Below, in pieces: positions 1-10,800 of a DNA stretch of 64,000 nt. A program made the position numbers and the translations under genes. The DNA lies in NCBI GenBank assembly GCA_026196775.1, contig JAPHUD010000021.1, forward strand, positions 1-64,000, written 5' to 3'. Source of the stretch: Flavobacteriales bacterium (lineage in GTDB: Bacteria > Bacteroidota > Bacteroidia > Flavobacteriales_E > Vicingaceae). The notes below the pieces were generated by a model. The model was not told the DNA's origin, ran no database searches, and saw nothing but the letters and a program-made list of their open reading frames with translations. The first letter of the stretch is position 1. Each line of letters starts with the position of its first letter.

Positions 1-1
1 A

Positions 2-460
2 GCCTATTGGTACGCCATAGGCACCACATCAGGCGATTCCAATGTAGTATCATGGACCAACAATGGAATGAATACCACCATAACCCATACAGGCTTATCT
101 GTACCATTCAATCAAGATTATTATTTCTCTGTAAGAGCAGAAAACGGAGCAGGATTAATGACCCAAGTGCCAACAGACGGGCAATGGGTGGTGATGGCAA
201 CGAGCATCAATGAACTAGCCACAGCAAGCTTTTTGGCTTATCCAAATCCGTTTCAAAACCAATTAGAAATAAACTTTAAACAGGCACAAGCAAGTGAAAT
301 AAGCCTCTATGATAATAATGGTAAGTTGATATTTACTAAAAAAGTAAACCAACAAAACCTACAAATAGATTTAAGCAAATACCAACTAAAGGCAGGAAAT
401 TACAATTTAGTGATAACAGCCAACAACAAAACTGAAGTACTGAAATTGTTGAAGCAGTAA
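2..460 (+). CDS. T9SS type A sorting domain protein, 3' end (FN3-like domain), truncated by the window
   Basis: The reading frame is open from the left edge, so only the last 152 residues are present. The first part (about residues 1-70 of the fragment) looks like the end of a fibronectin type III module, with the typical YYFSVRAENGAG strand. The last 80 residues are a T9SS type A C-terminal signal: YPNPFQNQLEI, then a LYDNNGK strand and a terminal LKLLKQ. In the family this domain directs export across the outer membrane and is cleaved on the surface. An internal ATG at 68 is not a credible start because homology continues upstream of it. Function of the missing N-terminal part is unknown. 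Confidence 0.85.
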   Translation, partial: AYWYAIGTTSGDSNVVSWTNNGMNTTITHTGLSVPFNQDYYFSVRAENGAGLMTQVPTDGQWVVMATSINELATASFLAYPNPFQNQLEINFKQAQASEISLYDNNGKLIFTKKVNQQNLQIDLSKYQLKAGNYNLVITANNKTEVLKLLKQ

Positions 461-523
461 GGGAGAGATGAAATATACAAAAATCACTTAACTACCTTAA
501 ATGAACTTCACACTTAAACTAAT

Positions 524-1132
524 TTACAACTTTTCAAATCTATATCCTTGTTCTGTAAAATGACTTAATACTATTGGTAAGGTGTATTTAAGATTTTCAG
601 TAGCTTTTAGGCTGTCATGAAAAACGATAATAGCTCCTTCGGTAGCGTTGTTTATTACATTTCTCAGGCATTTTTCTGGACTTGTCTTTGGGTCAAAATC
701 GCCACTTAATACATCCCACATAATTACTTGATAATCATTTTTTATTAGCTCATATTGCGATTTTTTTATTCTACCATAAGGTGGGCGAAATAGCTTGCTT
801 TTAACCACTTCTTCGCATTTTTTAATATTGCTAAGATAAGTTTCATTGTTGGTGTGCCAACCGTTTAAGTGGTGATGTGTATGGTTGCCAACAGCATGTC
901 CTTCTCTCATTATTTTATTAAAAATAATAGGGTGTTTTGATACATTATTACCAATACAAAAAAAAGTAGCTTTTGCATTAAATTTTTTTAATGTTGTTAA
1001 TGTCCATTCTGTAATTTCAGGAGTTGGACCATCATCAAAAGTGAGGTAAATAATTTTTTCGGTAGTGGGGATTTTCCAAATAAAATTGGCGTAATATTTT
1101 TTGAGAAAAAATGGCGACTTTACTAAATACAT
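524..1132 (-). CDS. Polysaccharide deacetylase (NodB homology domain)
   Basis: A 202-residue protein that is essentially one carbohydrate esterase 4 (NodB) domain. The five family motifs are visible in order: TFDDGP at residues 31-36 (catalytic base and metal Asp), HTHHH near 83-87 (metal histidines), RPPYG, DVLSGDF, and the closing IVFHDS. Family members remove N- or O-acetyl groups from amino-sugar polymers such as peptidoglycan or chitin-like polysaccharides in a metal-dependent reaction; the substrate here cannot be told. No clear signal peptide is seen. Its start codon directly follows the stop codon of the upstream gene on the minus strand (no intergenic base), so the two are very probably co-transcribed and translationally coupled. 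Confidence 0.9.
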   Translation of the reverse strand: MYLVKSPFFLKKYYANFIWKIPTTEKIIYLTFDDGPTPEITEWTLTTLKKFNAKATFFCIGNNVSKHPIIFNKIMREGHAVGNHTHHHLNGWHTNNETYLSNIKKCEEVVKSKLFRPPYGRIKKSQYELIKNDYQVIMWDVLSGDFDPKTSPEKCLRNVINNATEGAIIVFHDSLKATENLKYTLPIVLSHFTEQGYRFEKL

Positions 1133-1957
1133 TTATTCTGCTTGAATTGTTGGTGTAACCAGTTTTTTTGTGATTTTTTCGGCAATTAATGGAAAATGAA
1201 TTTTGATTATTTTATTAATATCACTTTCGCTAGAATTAAATCTAGAGATAATTGCTCCAGAGCTTACTTCTTTGGTGTTACTATTAATAATGGTATAATG
1301 TACTTTTATTTCTCTTTTGTATTGATCTTCGCCAGCCTTATAAGCATTGTCAGCACTTTTTTTAATGTCTAGTTGATTGATAAATACATAATATGTTGCT
1401 TGGTAAGTTGTGTTTAAATTGAGAATTAAGTTTTCATTGGTAATAATGGTATTCATAAATTTTTCACGATTATCTACTTCAGAAACAATCTCACCATTTT
1501 GTATTGTTGCTGCTTGTGGCTCTTTTTCCTTTTCTTTGGGTTTAATTTTATTGAACAGCTTTTTAGCAGGAGTTTCTTTTTCTACAACTTCGGGTTCAAT
1601 TATTTGATATTTGTAGCCAATGGAACTGTAGATATAAGTCAGCTCTTTTTGAACAACATCTTGTTCCATAGTATAAAACGATAATGGATTAAAATATTCT
1701 TTAAGTGAGATAAATAGATTTTTATCTAATTCTGCACGAAACATGGCTTTTATTTCATGGAAATTCATTTCGTTTTTCTGACTTAAATCTCCATCAATAT
1801 CAGAGAAGTACATTTTAGATTCGAAAGGAATGATTAGCACATTGTTTTTAGCAGTTGGGTCGTGTATGATGGCATCACCTGTAGTTGTTTCTTGGGCAGA
1901 TAAAATGCTAACGTTTATAATTGCAAATAATAATAGAATCTTGGAAATTAATTTCAT
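1133..1957 (-). CDS. Secreted protein of unknown function
   Basis: A 274-residue protein with a clean N-terminal signal peptide ending at LSAQ (about residue 21), so it is periplasmic or outer-membrane associated. The mature part begins with a region containing NVLIIPFESKMYFSDIDGD, resembling the 'build a nonstandard outer-membrane factor' type of beta strand, followed by a Lys/Glu-rich linker around residues 120-155 and a C-terminal alpha/beta region. I do not recognise a named domain. It sits immediately upstream of, and abuts, the polysaccharide deacetylase, so it may be an envelope protein working with it; that is inference from position only. Confidence 0.7.
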   Translation of the reverse strand: MKLISKILLLFAIINVSILSAQETTTGDAIIHDPTAKNNVLIIPFESKMYFSDIDGDLSQKNEMNFHEIKAMFRAELDKNLFISLKEYFNPLSFYTMEQDVVQKELTYIYSSIGYKYQIIEPEVVEKETPAKKLFNKIKPKEKEKEPQAATIQNGEIVSEVDNREKFMNTIITNENLILNLNTTYQATYYVFINQLDIKKSADNAYKAGEDQYKREIKVHYTIINSNTKEVSSGAIISRFNSSESDINKIIKIHFPLIAEKITKKLVTPTIQAE

Positions 1958-2060
1958 AGGTTAATTTTTATAATGAATAATGCCGTTCACCATAAAATTA
2001 TGCCAAAATTAGTTGGAGAAAACCTCTAGTGAAGAGAGTTTGTAAACAACTAAAAGTTAA

Positions 2061-3395
2061 TTAAAACCTAAGCCAGTCGGTATTGGCGTACAACATTAAA
2101 GCTAATAAAAGCACCATGCCTGCTACCTGAGCGTATTCCATAATTTTTTCATTGGGCTTTCTGCCAGTAATCATTTCGTATAATAAGAACATTACATGCC
2201 CGCCATCCAAAGCTGGGATAGGCAATAAATTCATAAATGCTAACACCAACGAAATCCAAGCAGTTTTTTCCCAGAAATTTTGCCATTCCCATTCCGGTCC
2301 GAATAACTTACTGATGGTAGCAAATCCCCCCATTCCTTTATAAGCTCCAGTTTCAGGATTAAGCATTAGCTTAAACTGTTTGTAATAATTTACAATTTTC
2401 TCAACGGCTATTTCAATACCTCTTGGAAATGCAGTAAAAAAGGAATAATGAACAGTTTTAGGCGTATAAATACCTTCTTTTTCTAATTCTGTTAAGGAAT
2501 ACGGATAAGGAGAGACGCCAATAAAAGCTGAATCTACAATTTCGACAGGAAGTGTAATGGTTTCGTTATCTCTTATTACTTTTATATTTACTGTTTGGTT
2601 AATGTAAGGAGTTAATTTCTCCTTAAATTCATCATAATAATTAATAGGGGTATCATTTATTCCAATAATTTTATCTTTTGGTTTAAGACCTGCTTTTGCG
2701 GCAGGATAATCTTTTAATGTTCCTCCAACTGTAAATGGAATTCGGTAGGCAAACAAAGGACCTCTTCTTTCTTTTAATAATTTATCAACTAAATCAGTAG
2801 GAATATTTAAGGAAATTTGTTCGCCATTACGTTCTACTACCATGTTTTTGGAGTAGAATATTTCTTCTTGCATTTGCTCAAAGGTTTCAGGAGATTCTCC
2901 ATTAATGGTAATAATTTTATCTCCTGTTTGTAAGCCAATTTCGTTGGTAATAGACTCATTTAAACACCAAACACCATCTTCAAGTTCGCTAGCAGGCAAG
3001 AACTTTTCACCATAACTCATTAAAACGAAACTATAAATTAAAAAACCTACAATTACGTTTACAATTATACCTCCAAGCATAATGATTAATCGCTGCCAAG
3101 TTGGTTTTGCACGAAATTCCCATGGCTGTGGTGGCTGTTTCATTTGTTCTTTGTCCATACTTTCATCTATCATTCCGGCAATTTTTACATACCCACCTAA
3201 TGGCAACCAACCAATACCATATTCAGTATCTCCAATTTTCTTTTTATATAAAGAAAACCATGGATTAAAGAATAGATAAAAACTTTCTACTTTAGTTTTA
3301 AAAAATTTAGCAGCGAAAAAATGACCACCTTCATGCAGTATAACTAATAAAGAGATGCTTAAAAGTAATTGTCCACCTTGTATAATGTATTCCAT
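2061..3395 (-). CDS. rseP: RIP metalloprotease RseP (site-2 protease)
   Basis: A 444-residue intramembrane zinc protease. HEGGH at residues 21-25 in the first transmembrane helix is the zinc-binding HExxH motif, and the C-terminal PIPALDGGH segment near residue 390 supplies the third (Asp) ligand. Two PDZ-like domains lie between them (about 140-200 and 220-285), each with a GDKI/KDKI ING strand. Length and order match bacterial RseP. In the family it cleaves transmembrane segments of anti-sigma factors and remnant signal peptides in the inner membrane. It is transcribed divergently from alr, with 126-159 bases between them depending on the alr start. No adjacent dxr gene is present here. Confidence 0.95.
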   Translation of the reverse strand: MEYIIQGGQLLLSISLLVILHEGGHFFAAKFFKTKVESFYLFFNPWFSLYKKKIGDTEYGIGWLPLGGYVKIAGMIDESMDKEQMKQPPQPWEFRAKPTWQRLIIMLGGIIVNVIVGFLIYSFVLMSYGEKFLPASELEDGVWCLNESITNEIGLQTGDKIITINGESPETFEQMQEEIFYSKNMVVERNGEQISLNIPTDLVDKLLKERRGPLFAYRIPFTVGGTLKDYPAAKAGLKPKDKIIGINDTPINYYDEFKEKLTPYINQTVNIKVIRDNETITLPVEIVDSAFIGVSPYPYSLTELEKEGIYTPKTVHYSFFTAFPRGIEIAVEKIVNYYKQFKLMLNPETGAYKGMGGFATISKLFGPEWEWQNFWEKTAWISLVLAFMNLLPIPALDGGHVMFLLYEMITGRKPNEKIMEYAQVAGMVLLLALMLYANTDWLRF

Positions 3396-3491
3396 GTTTT
3401 AAAATTAAATTCGGGCGAAGTTACTTTTAAATTGTCAATTATAAAATTTCTTTAAATTTAGATGAATTTAATTTAGGAAAATTAACTTTCT

Positions 3492-3499
3492 TACTTTTG
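3492..3499 (+). promoter_or_regulatory. Candidate -7 box TACTTTTG for alr
   Basis: TACTTTTG matches the Bacteroidota -7 consensus TAnnTTTG. A transcription start about six bases downstream (near 3505) leaves only a very short untranslated leader before the racemase homology begins at about 3522. No good -33 TTG is seen at the usual distance. Confidence 0.5.
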
Positions 3500-3554
3500 G
3501 AGCGATAAAAAACAGCACGTTATAAAAAAACTAAAGTACGATACCGTTCTTGAA

Positions 3555-4631
3555 GTGAGTAAAGAAAATTTAGCTCACAACCTCAATTATTTTAGGGGGT
3601 TACTAAAGCCTTCAACCAGAATTATGGTAATGGTAAAAGCTTATGGCTATGGACTTGGTCCTATTGGATTGTCGAAATTTTTAGAAGAACAAAGGGTGGA
3701 TTGTTTAGGTGTAGCCAATATTTTGGAGGGTGTTGAAATTAGAAAGGCAGGAGTAAAACTGCCAATTGCCATAATGAAGCCCGAGTTAGAAAGTTTTGAT
3801 TTAGTAATAAAACACCAGCTTACTCCGGTAATATTCTCATTAACATCATTAACAGCTTTTGTTAACACTATTAAAACATTAGCGCTTGATAAAAATTATA
3901 ACATTCATTTAAAGTTAGATACAGGAATGCATCGTTTGGGGTTGAAAATGGATGAATTAGATGAAGTAATAAAAACCATACAACAATATCCTAACATAAT
4001 TATAGAAAGTGTTTTTTCTCAATTAACTTCTTCTGATAATCATGAAGAAGATACGTTCTCCTTTAATCAGATAAAGCAATTTGAGAAGATGGCTGAGAAG
4101 ATTTCAAGATCATTAAATTATAAAATTGATATGCATATTGCAAATTCTAATGCTATTGTTCGTTTTCCGGAGGCACATTATGACATGGTAAGGTTGGGAA
4201 TAGGTTTGTTGGGGTTTATAGAAGATGAAGTAGCAAATGCAACATTAAAAAATGTAGTGGTGTTAAAAACCAAAATTGCTCAGATTCATCATTTACAAGC
4301 TGGTGAAACCATTGGTTATGGAAGGATGGGGAAAGTAACAAAGCCGTCCATCATTGCAACGATACCTATTGGTTATGCAGATGGATTTAATCGTCAGTTG
4401 GGAAATGGCAATTGGTCTTTAATTGTAAACGGAAAATCAGCTCCAACTATAGGAAATATTTGCATGGACATTACCATGGTAGATGTAACTGATATAGAGT
4501 GTTCTGAAGAGGATATTGCTTTATTTTTCAATACTAAAGAAAGTGTTCTTTCTTTGTCTAAGATCCTGAAAACCATACCGTATGAGGTTTTTACTACTAT
4601 CTCTCCCAGAGTAAAACGAGATTTTATTTAA
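3555..4631 (+). CDS. alr: Alanine racemase
   Basis: PLP-dependent enzyme that interconverts L- and D-alanine for peptidoglycan. The N-terminal barrel carries the PLP lysine in VMVKAYGYG (Lys28 counted from this start). The C-terminal domain has GETIGYGRMG with the second catalytic Tyr and the conserved GNICMD segment. The listed start is a GTG, the only conventional start in this frame after the stop codon at 3483. However, the frame upstream encodes YDTVLEV, the conserved first strand of the fold, and the PLP lysine is normally near residue 39, so about 11 residues appear to be missing. An ATA codon at 3522 would restore the normal length. In many relatives alr is fused to murF; here no murF is seen upstream. 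Confidence 0.9.
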   Translation: MSKENLAHNLNYFRGLLKPSTRIMVMVKAYGYGLGPIGLSKFLEEQRVDCLGVANILEGVEIRKAGVKLPIAIMKPELESFDLVIKHQLTPVIFSLTSLTAFVNTIKTLALDKNYNIHLKLDTGMHRLGLKMDELDEVIKTIQQYPNIIIESVFSQLTSSDNHEEDTFSFNQIKQFEKMAEKISRSLNYKIDMHIANSNAIVRFPEAHYDMVRLGIGLLGFIEDEVANATLKNVVVLKTKIAQIHHLQAGETIGYGRMGKVTKPSIIATIPIGYADGFNRQLGNGNWSLIVNGKSAPTIGNICMDITMVDVTDIECSEEDIALFFNTKESVLSLSKILKTIPYEVFTTISPRVKRDFI

Positions 4632-4816
4632 TTTGAATTTCGTCTTAAAAAAAGTAACTTTTATAGGGCAATTGTCGTATCAAGGTCTAATAGTTGGAAG
4701 AAATTTAACAAGTCACGTTAAATTTTCTTGAACTTTGCCTTTTCAAATTTATTTTTATTCAAAATTATTCTAACTAAGTTAATTTATTACAACCTAAACT
4801 AAAAAACATTAAAGTC

Positions 4817-7800
4817 ATGAAAAAAATTTATTCACTTTTATTAGTTAGTTTTTTGTTTGCATTTAATCATTTAAGTGCAGGGAACTATCATGATTCTATT
4901 CCCGAACAATGTAGTAATACCACAGGAGGTGCTTTAATATTGTCACATACCAATGCTCAATCTGGGGCAACCTCAAATGGTACATTAAAAGTTGATTTCT
5001 TTGGAGATTTAGACTTATCTACAGAATATGTAGATGTACTGTCGGAGAATGGGACATTATTAGCTACACTATCTACTGCAACTCAATGTGGATTAGGACA
5101 ACAAATAATATCCTTAGATAAAGATTCTATAAACGCATGGGCATTAGATGGTAATATAAGCTTTACCTACCAGAGTTCAACAGCCGTAAATAGTGGGATA
5201 TGTACAGGTGTGTCAGGACCAGCAGCATTTTGTGTTGTACCAGTAGTTTCGTACACCTACCAACAAGGAGTAGATAATATAGGAGTATTATCATTAGATG
5301 CACCAAGTCCAGGAACATGTTCAGGAACAACTCCAATAACAATAACAGTAGGGAACTTTGGAACTAACCAAGTAGATACCTTTTCGGTAGCATGGGAGAT
5401 AAATGGAGTAACCCAAACACCTCAGACCTATTATACTTTACTAGATACAAATGGAGGTACGAACCCAACCACTACACAAATTACCTTAAACCCTTCTTAT
5501 AATTTTACTGCGTTAACAACATTTAAATTTTGGACGTATAGTCCTAATAATGTACTTGATACAATCAATCAAAATGACACTTTACAAACAGCTCTAAGTC
5601 CAGCTTTAGCTGGAGTTTACACTATTGGATCAGGAGGTAATTATATTAACTTTACTGCTGCAGTAAATGATTTAGTAGCATTAGGAGTTTGTGCTCCAGT
5701 AACATTTAATGTGTTGACAGGTTCAGGTCCCTTTAATGAGCAAATAGAAATACCACAAGTAGTTGGAGCAAGTTCCACCAACACCATAACCTTTAATGGA
5801 AATGGAGAAACCATTACCTATTCAACAACAGGAACAACTGACAATTATATAATAAGACTAAATGGGGCAGACTATATTGCCATTGATAGTTTGAATTTAG
5901 TAGCACAATCATCAATTAATAATTTTGTAATTCAATTAACAAATGATGCAGATTTTAATACTATTAATAACTGTAATATAGATTTAAGCTCAACTTTATC
6001 ATCAACATCTTCTTCCAATGCAGGGATAGTTGTTTCGGGTAGTTTAACAAGTGCTACAACAGCAGGAGCATCGGGAACAAATAATACCTTTACTAACAAT
6101 ACAATAACAGGAGGTTACTATGGATTAACCATAAATGGAGCCTCATCAACTAGTGAATCATTAAACAATACGATATCAGGCAATACCATACAAGACTTTT
6201 ATTATTATGGAACCTATTTAAGAAGCATATCTAATTCTTTTATATCTAATAATGATATTCATAGAATGAATAGATCAAGCGTGAGTAGTTTTTATGGTTT
6301 ATATTTTGTGACTAGTGGAGGTAGAAATTTAGTGGAAGCTAATCAAATACATGACGCTTATACTGGAATCATTACAGCAAGTACAAGTACTTCATATCCA
6401 ATATACCATACAGGTATTGACGTAGCAGTAGGAGACGAAAATAGAGTAGTGAACAATTTAATTTATAACATTAATAATAATGGAACTGTATATGGAATAT
6501 ATAACTTCAGTAGCGATGGAGTGTATTATTATCACAATACAATTTCGTTGGATGAGCCTAATTCAACAGCAGGTACAACAAGAGGTTTTTATCAAACAAG
6601 TACCGCTTCTAATATAGAGTTCAAGAATAATATAATTTCTGTAACTAGAGGAGGAACAGGAACGAAACATTGTATATATTTTGCAACAACCGCATCAACT
6701 ATAACAAGTAATAATAATGTGTTTTATATAAATGCACCGGCAGGAACGAATAACTTAGGCTATTATGGAGGCGACCAAGGAACATTATTAGCATGGCAAA
6801 CGGCTTCATCAGGTGATGCAAACTCAGTAGATGATGATCCAATGTTTGCTAACCCAACATCAGGACAATTTGCACCAACAAATGCAGCAATAGATGGTAT
6901 AGCTGATGCATCAGTAAATGTAACAACAGATATTTATGGAGTAACAAGAGCAGTAACACCAGATCCAGGTGCTATAGAATTTATACCTCCAAGTTGTCCA
7001 CAACCATCCAATTTAGCAGTTACTAACGTTACAGGTACAACAGTAGATTTAAGTTGGACAGAAAATGGCACAGCTACCGTTTGGGATATAGAATGGGATA
7101 CAGCAGGATTTACCCCAACGGGTATACCTACTATTACTGGAACAACAAATAATCCGCATCCATTAACGGGCTTAACTCCTTTAACAGACTATGAATTTTA
7201 TGTAAGAGCATATTGTTCAGCAAGTGATACTAGTTTATGGTCAGGACCATATATGTTTTCTACCTTGTGTGCTACACAATTATCAGGTGCTTATACGATA
7301 GGTACAGCGGGTAATTATTTAACATTTACAGATGCAATAAATGACATGATTACTTGTGGAATATCAGGACCTGTAGTATTTAATGTGTTAACAGGATCAG
7401 GACCATTTAACGAACAGATAACAATTCCTCCAATTATTGGAGCAAGTGGAGTAAACACTATTACTTTTAACGGAAACGGAGAGGTAATTACTTCTACTAC
7501 ATCAACATCAGCTCGTTCAATCATATTATTAGATGGAGCAGACCATGTAACTTTTGATAGTTTGATTGTTCAGACACAATCATCTACTAATAATTTTGCA
7601 ATTCAGTTGACAAACAATGCAGACTCCAACACTATTAATAATTGTGTAGTTGATTTAAATTCTGCACTTACAAGTACCTCATCCACAAATGCAGGAATTG
7701 TAGTGTCAGGAAGTTTAACCAGTGCAACAACAGCAGGAGCTTCAGGAGCCTACAATACGATTACCAACAACCATATTATAGGTGGTTATTATGGAGTTAC

Positions 7801-10800
7801 CATAAACGGAGCCTCATCTACAAGTGAATCAATGAACAACGTTGTTGATAGCAATAGAATAGAAGACTTTTACTTTTATGGAACTTATTTAAGAAGTATC
7901 TCTAATTCAAGCATAAGTTTTAATGATATTAGTCGTCCAAATAGAACAAGTGTAAGTACTTTTTATGGACTGTATTTTATAACTAGCGGTGAAGGCAATA
8001 TAATAGAAGGCAATAGACTACACGATCCATTTAGAGGATTGGGTGGGGTGTCTACAAGTGCTTCTTATCCAATATACTATTCAAGTGTAGATGCGAATGT
8101 TGGTAATGAAAATAGAGTAGTGAATAATTTAATTTATAATATCAATAGTAATGGAACCATATATGCTCTTTACAACATAGGTAGTGATGGAGTACATTAT
8201 TATCATAATACTATTTCTTTAGATGATCAAAATGCTACAGGAGGAATTACAAGAGGTTTTTACCAAACTACAACAGCATCTAATATAGAGTTTGTAAACA
8301 ATATAGTTACGGTAACCCGAGCAGGTAGTGGCGTAAAATACTGTTTGTATTTCAACACAACAACCTCTACAATTGTTAGTAATAATAACGTTTTATACAC
8401 ACCTACAACAATAAATAATACAGGGTATTTTGGAGGAAATCAAAATACTTTAGCAGACTGGCAAACAGCCACAAGTGGAGATGCGAGTTCGGTAGATGCC
8501 GATCCGTTATATGTTAATCCAACAGCCAATGATTTTGCACCAAGCAGCCCATTAGTAGATGGTATAGCAGATGCATCAGTAAATGTAACTACTGATATAT
8601 TTGGAGTAACAAGAGCAGTAACACCAGATCCGGGAGCGATAGAGTTTACACCACCTAGCTGTCCACAACCATCAAACTTAACAGCCATAAATGTACTTAG
8701 CAATTCAGCAGACTTAAGCTGGTTAGAAACAGGAAGTGCAACTACATGGCAAATAGATTGGGATACAGCAGGAGTAGTCCAAGGTTTTGGGAATTTAGTA
8801 GTAACAACAAATAACCCACATACTCTTACGGGGCTATCACCTCAAAGTGAGTACAGGTATTATGTAAGAAGTATATGTGCAGTAGGGGATACAAGTTTAT
8901 GGGGAGGACCTTATACTTTAACTACTTTATGTGCTCCATCAACTGCCCCATGGTTAGATGATGTAGAAACACATTTACCAACAACTAATTCAACAATAGA
9001 AAACTGTTGGTCTTCTTCTCCATCAGGAACAACTTCTGCTTATAGATGGGATATGCGTTCAGGGCCTACTACATCTACAAATACAGGGCCTTCAGCTGCT
9101 TATAGTGGACAATATTATTTTTATACGGAAGCATCTAGTGGTTCAGCTGGTGATGTTGCTGAATTATATACGCCTTTAATTGACGTAAGTGCTTTAACAA
9201 CTCCTGAGTTACAATTTTATTACCACATGTATGGTGTTGATATAAATAAACTTTATATAGATGCATTTGATGGTAATAATTGGATTACACTTGATTCAAT
9301 AGTTGGACAACAACATGCCACTACTAACGATCCATGGTTAAAACATAATGTAATTATTAATGGATTTCCTGATACTTTACAAGTTAGGTTTAGAGGTATA
9401 AGAGGAGCTAGTTTTGATGGAGATATTGCAATAGATGATATTGAGATTAGAGAAGCTCCAACTTGTCCTCAGCCAATTGCTCTTAATGTTTCTAACGTAA
9501 CCATGAATTCAGCTGCTTTTGGTTGGACGGAAGTAGGTTCTGCAACCAACTGGCAAGTAGAATGGGGAATCTCAGGGTTTACCTTAGGTGGTGGAGTTAG
9601 GTTAATGACTACTACAAATCCACATACACAATTAGGGCTTCAACTAGCAACTACTTATGATTTTTATGTAAGAAGTGTTTGTACACCTGGGGATTCTAGT
9701 TTATGGACAGGACCATATACGTTTACAACTCCTTGTATGATTGTTACTTCATATCCATATTTTGAAGACTTTGAAAATGGAAAAGGTTGTTGGATTGAAG
9801 ATAATACTACTAATGGGTCATGGGGTTTTGGTACTCCTGCAATGACAGTTATAAATAGTGCTGCTTCAGGAATTAATGCCTTTGCTACAGGTAATCTTAA
9901 TGGTACTTATAATGCAAATGAAAATTCATGGGTGTTGAGTCCGATTTTTGATTTTACAAACGCAAATAACCCTAAAATTGAAATGGAAATTTGGTGGAAT
10001 TCTGAATTTAGTTGGGATGGTGTAGTTTTACAATCGTCCATTAATAATGGTGCTTCATGGCAAAATGTTGGTGCTTTTGGAGATACAGTGAATTGGTATA
10101 CAGATAACTCTATTAACGGAACTCCTGGTGGACAACAAGAAGGATGGTCTGGTAGGAACTCTTCAAGTAACGGTTCAGGAACTTGGGTAACAGCATCACA
10201 TATGTTAGATGGATTGAATAATCAAAGTAATGTTCAATTGAGGGTTGCTTTTGGTTCAGATGGTTCTGTTCAAGATGAGGGTTTTGCTTTTGATGATATT
10301 CATATTTTTGATGTTGTTTGTCCTAACCCTACTAACTTGGGTAACGATACTATTATTTGTGGTACAGATTCTTTATTGTTGGATGCAGGAGCTGGATATG
10401 CTACATATTTATGGTCTGATTCTTTAATGTCAACTTCTCAAACAATAATTGTTGATTCTGCTACTTATGGAATTGGAGTCCATACTTTTTATGTTTCTGT
10501 AACAGATAGTGTATCTAATTGTTTATCTAAAGATACAATAGTAGTTGAAATTACAACTTGTGTAGGCATTGAAGATTTATCATCAACTATTGATTTAAAT
10601 GTATATCCAAACCCTAACAAAGGGCAGTTTACACTTAATTTAACAACACAAAATACAACTGATTTACAAATTAGAATAACTAATATTCAAGGTCAGGAAG
10701 TATTTGTGAAAAACAACTTCGATAATATTAATGTAATTAATGAAGAAATTAATATTGGAAATGTTAAAGGAGTTTACTTTTTAAATATCATTACCAACAA

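Noticed and set aside
4664-4679. Possible fifth dyad, TAGGGCA-AT-TGTCGTA, upstream of the large T9SS gene
   Set aside because: The half-sites are only partly similar and there is no TTG-like -33 element or TTTG box at the 20-base spacing that all four accepted sites share.
8440-8703. Antisense open frame within the large T9SS gene (87 codons)
   Set aside because: It is antisense to a clearly conserved coding region and has no family resemblance.
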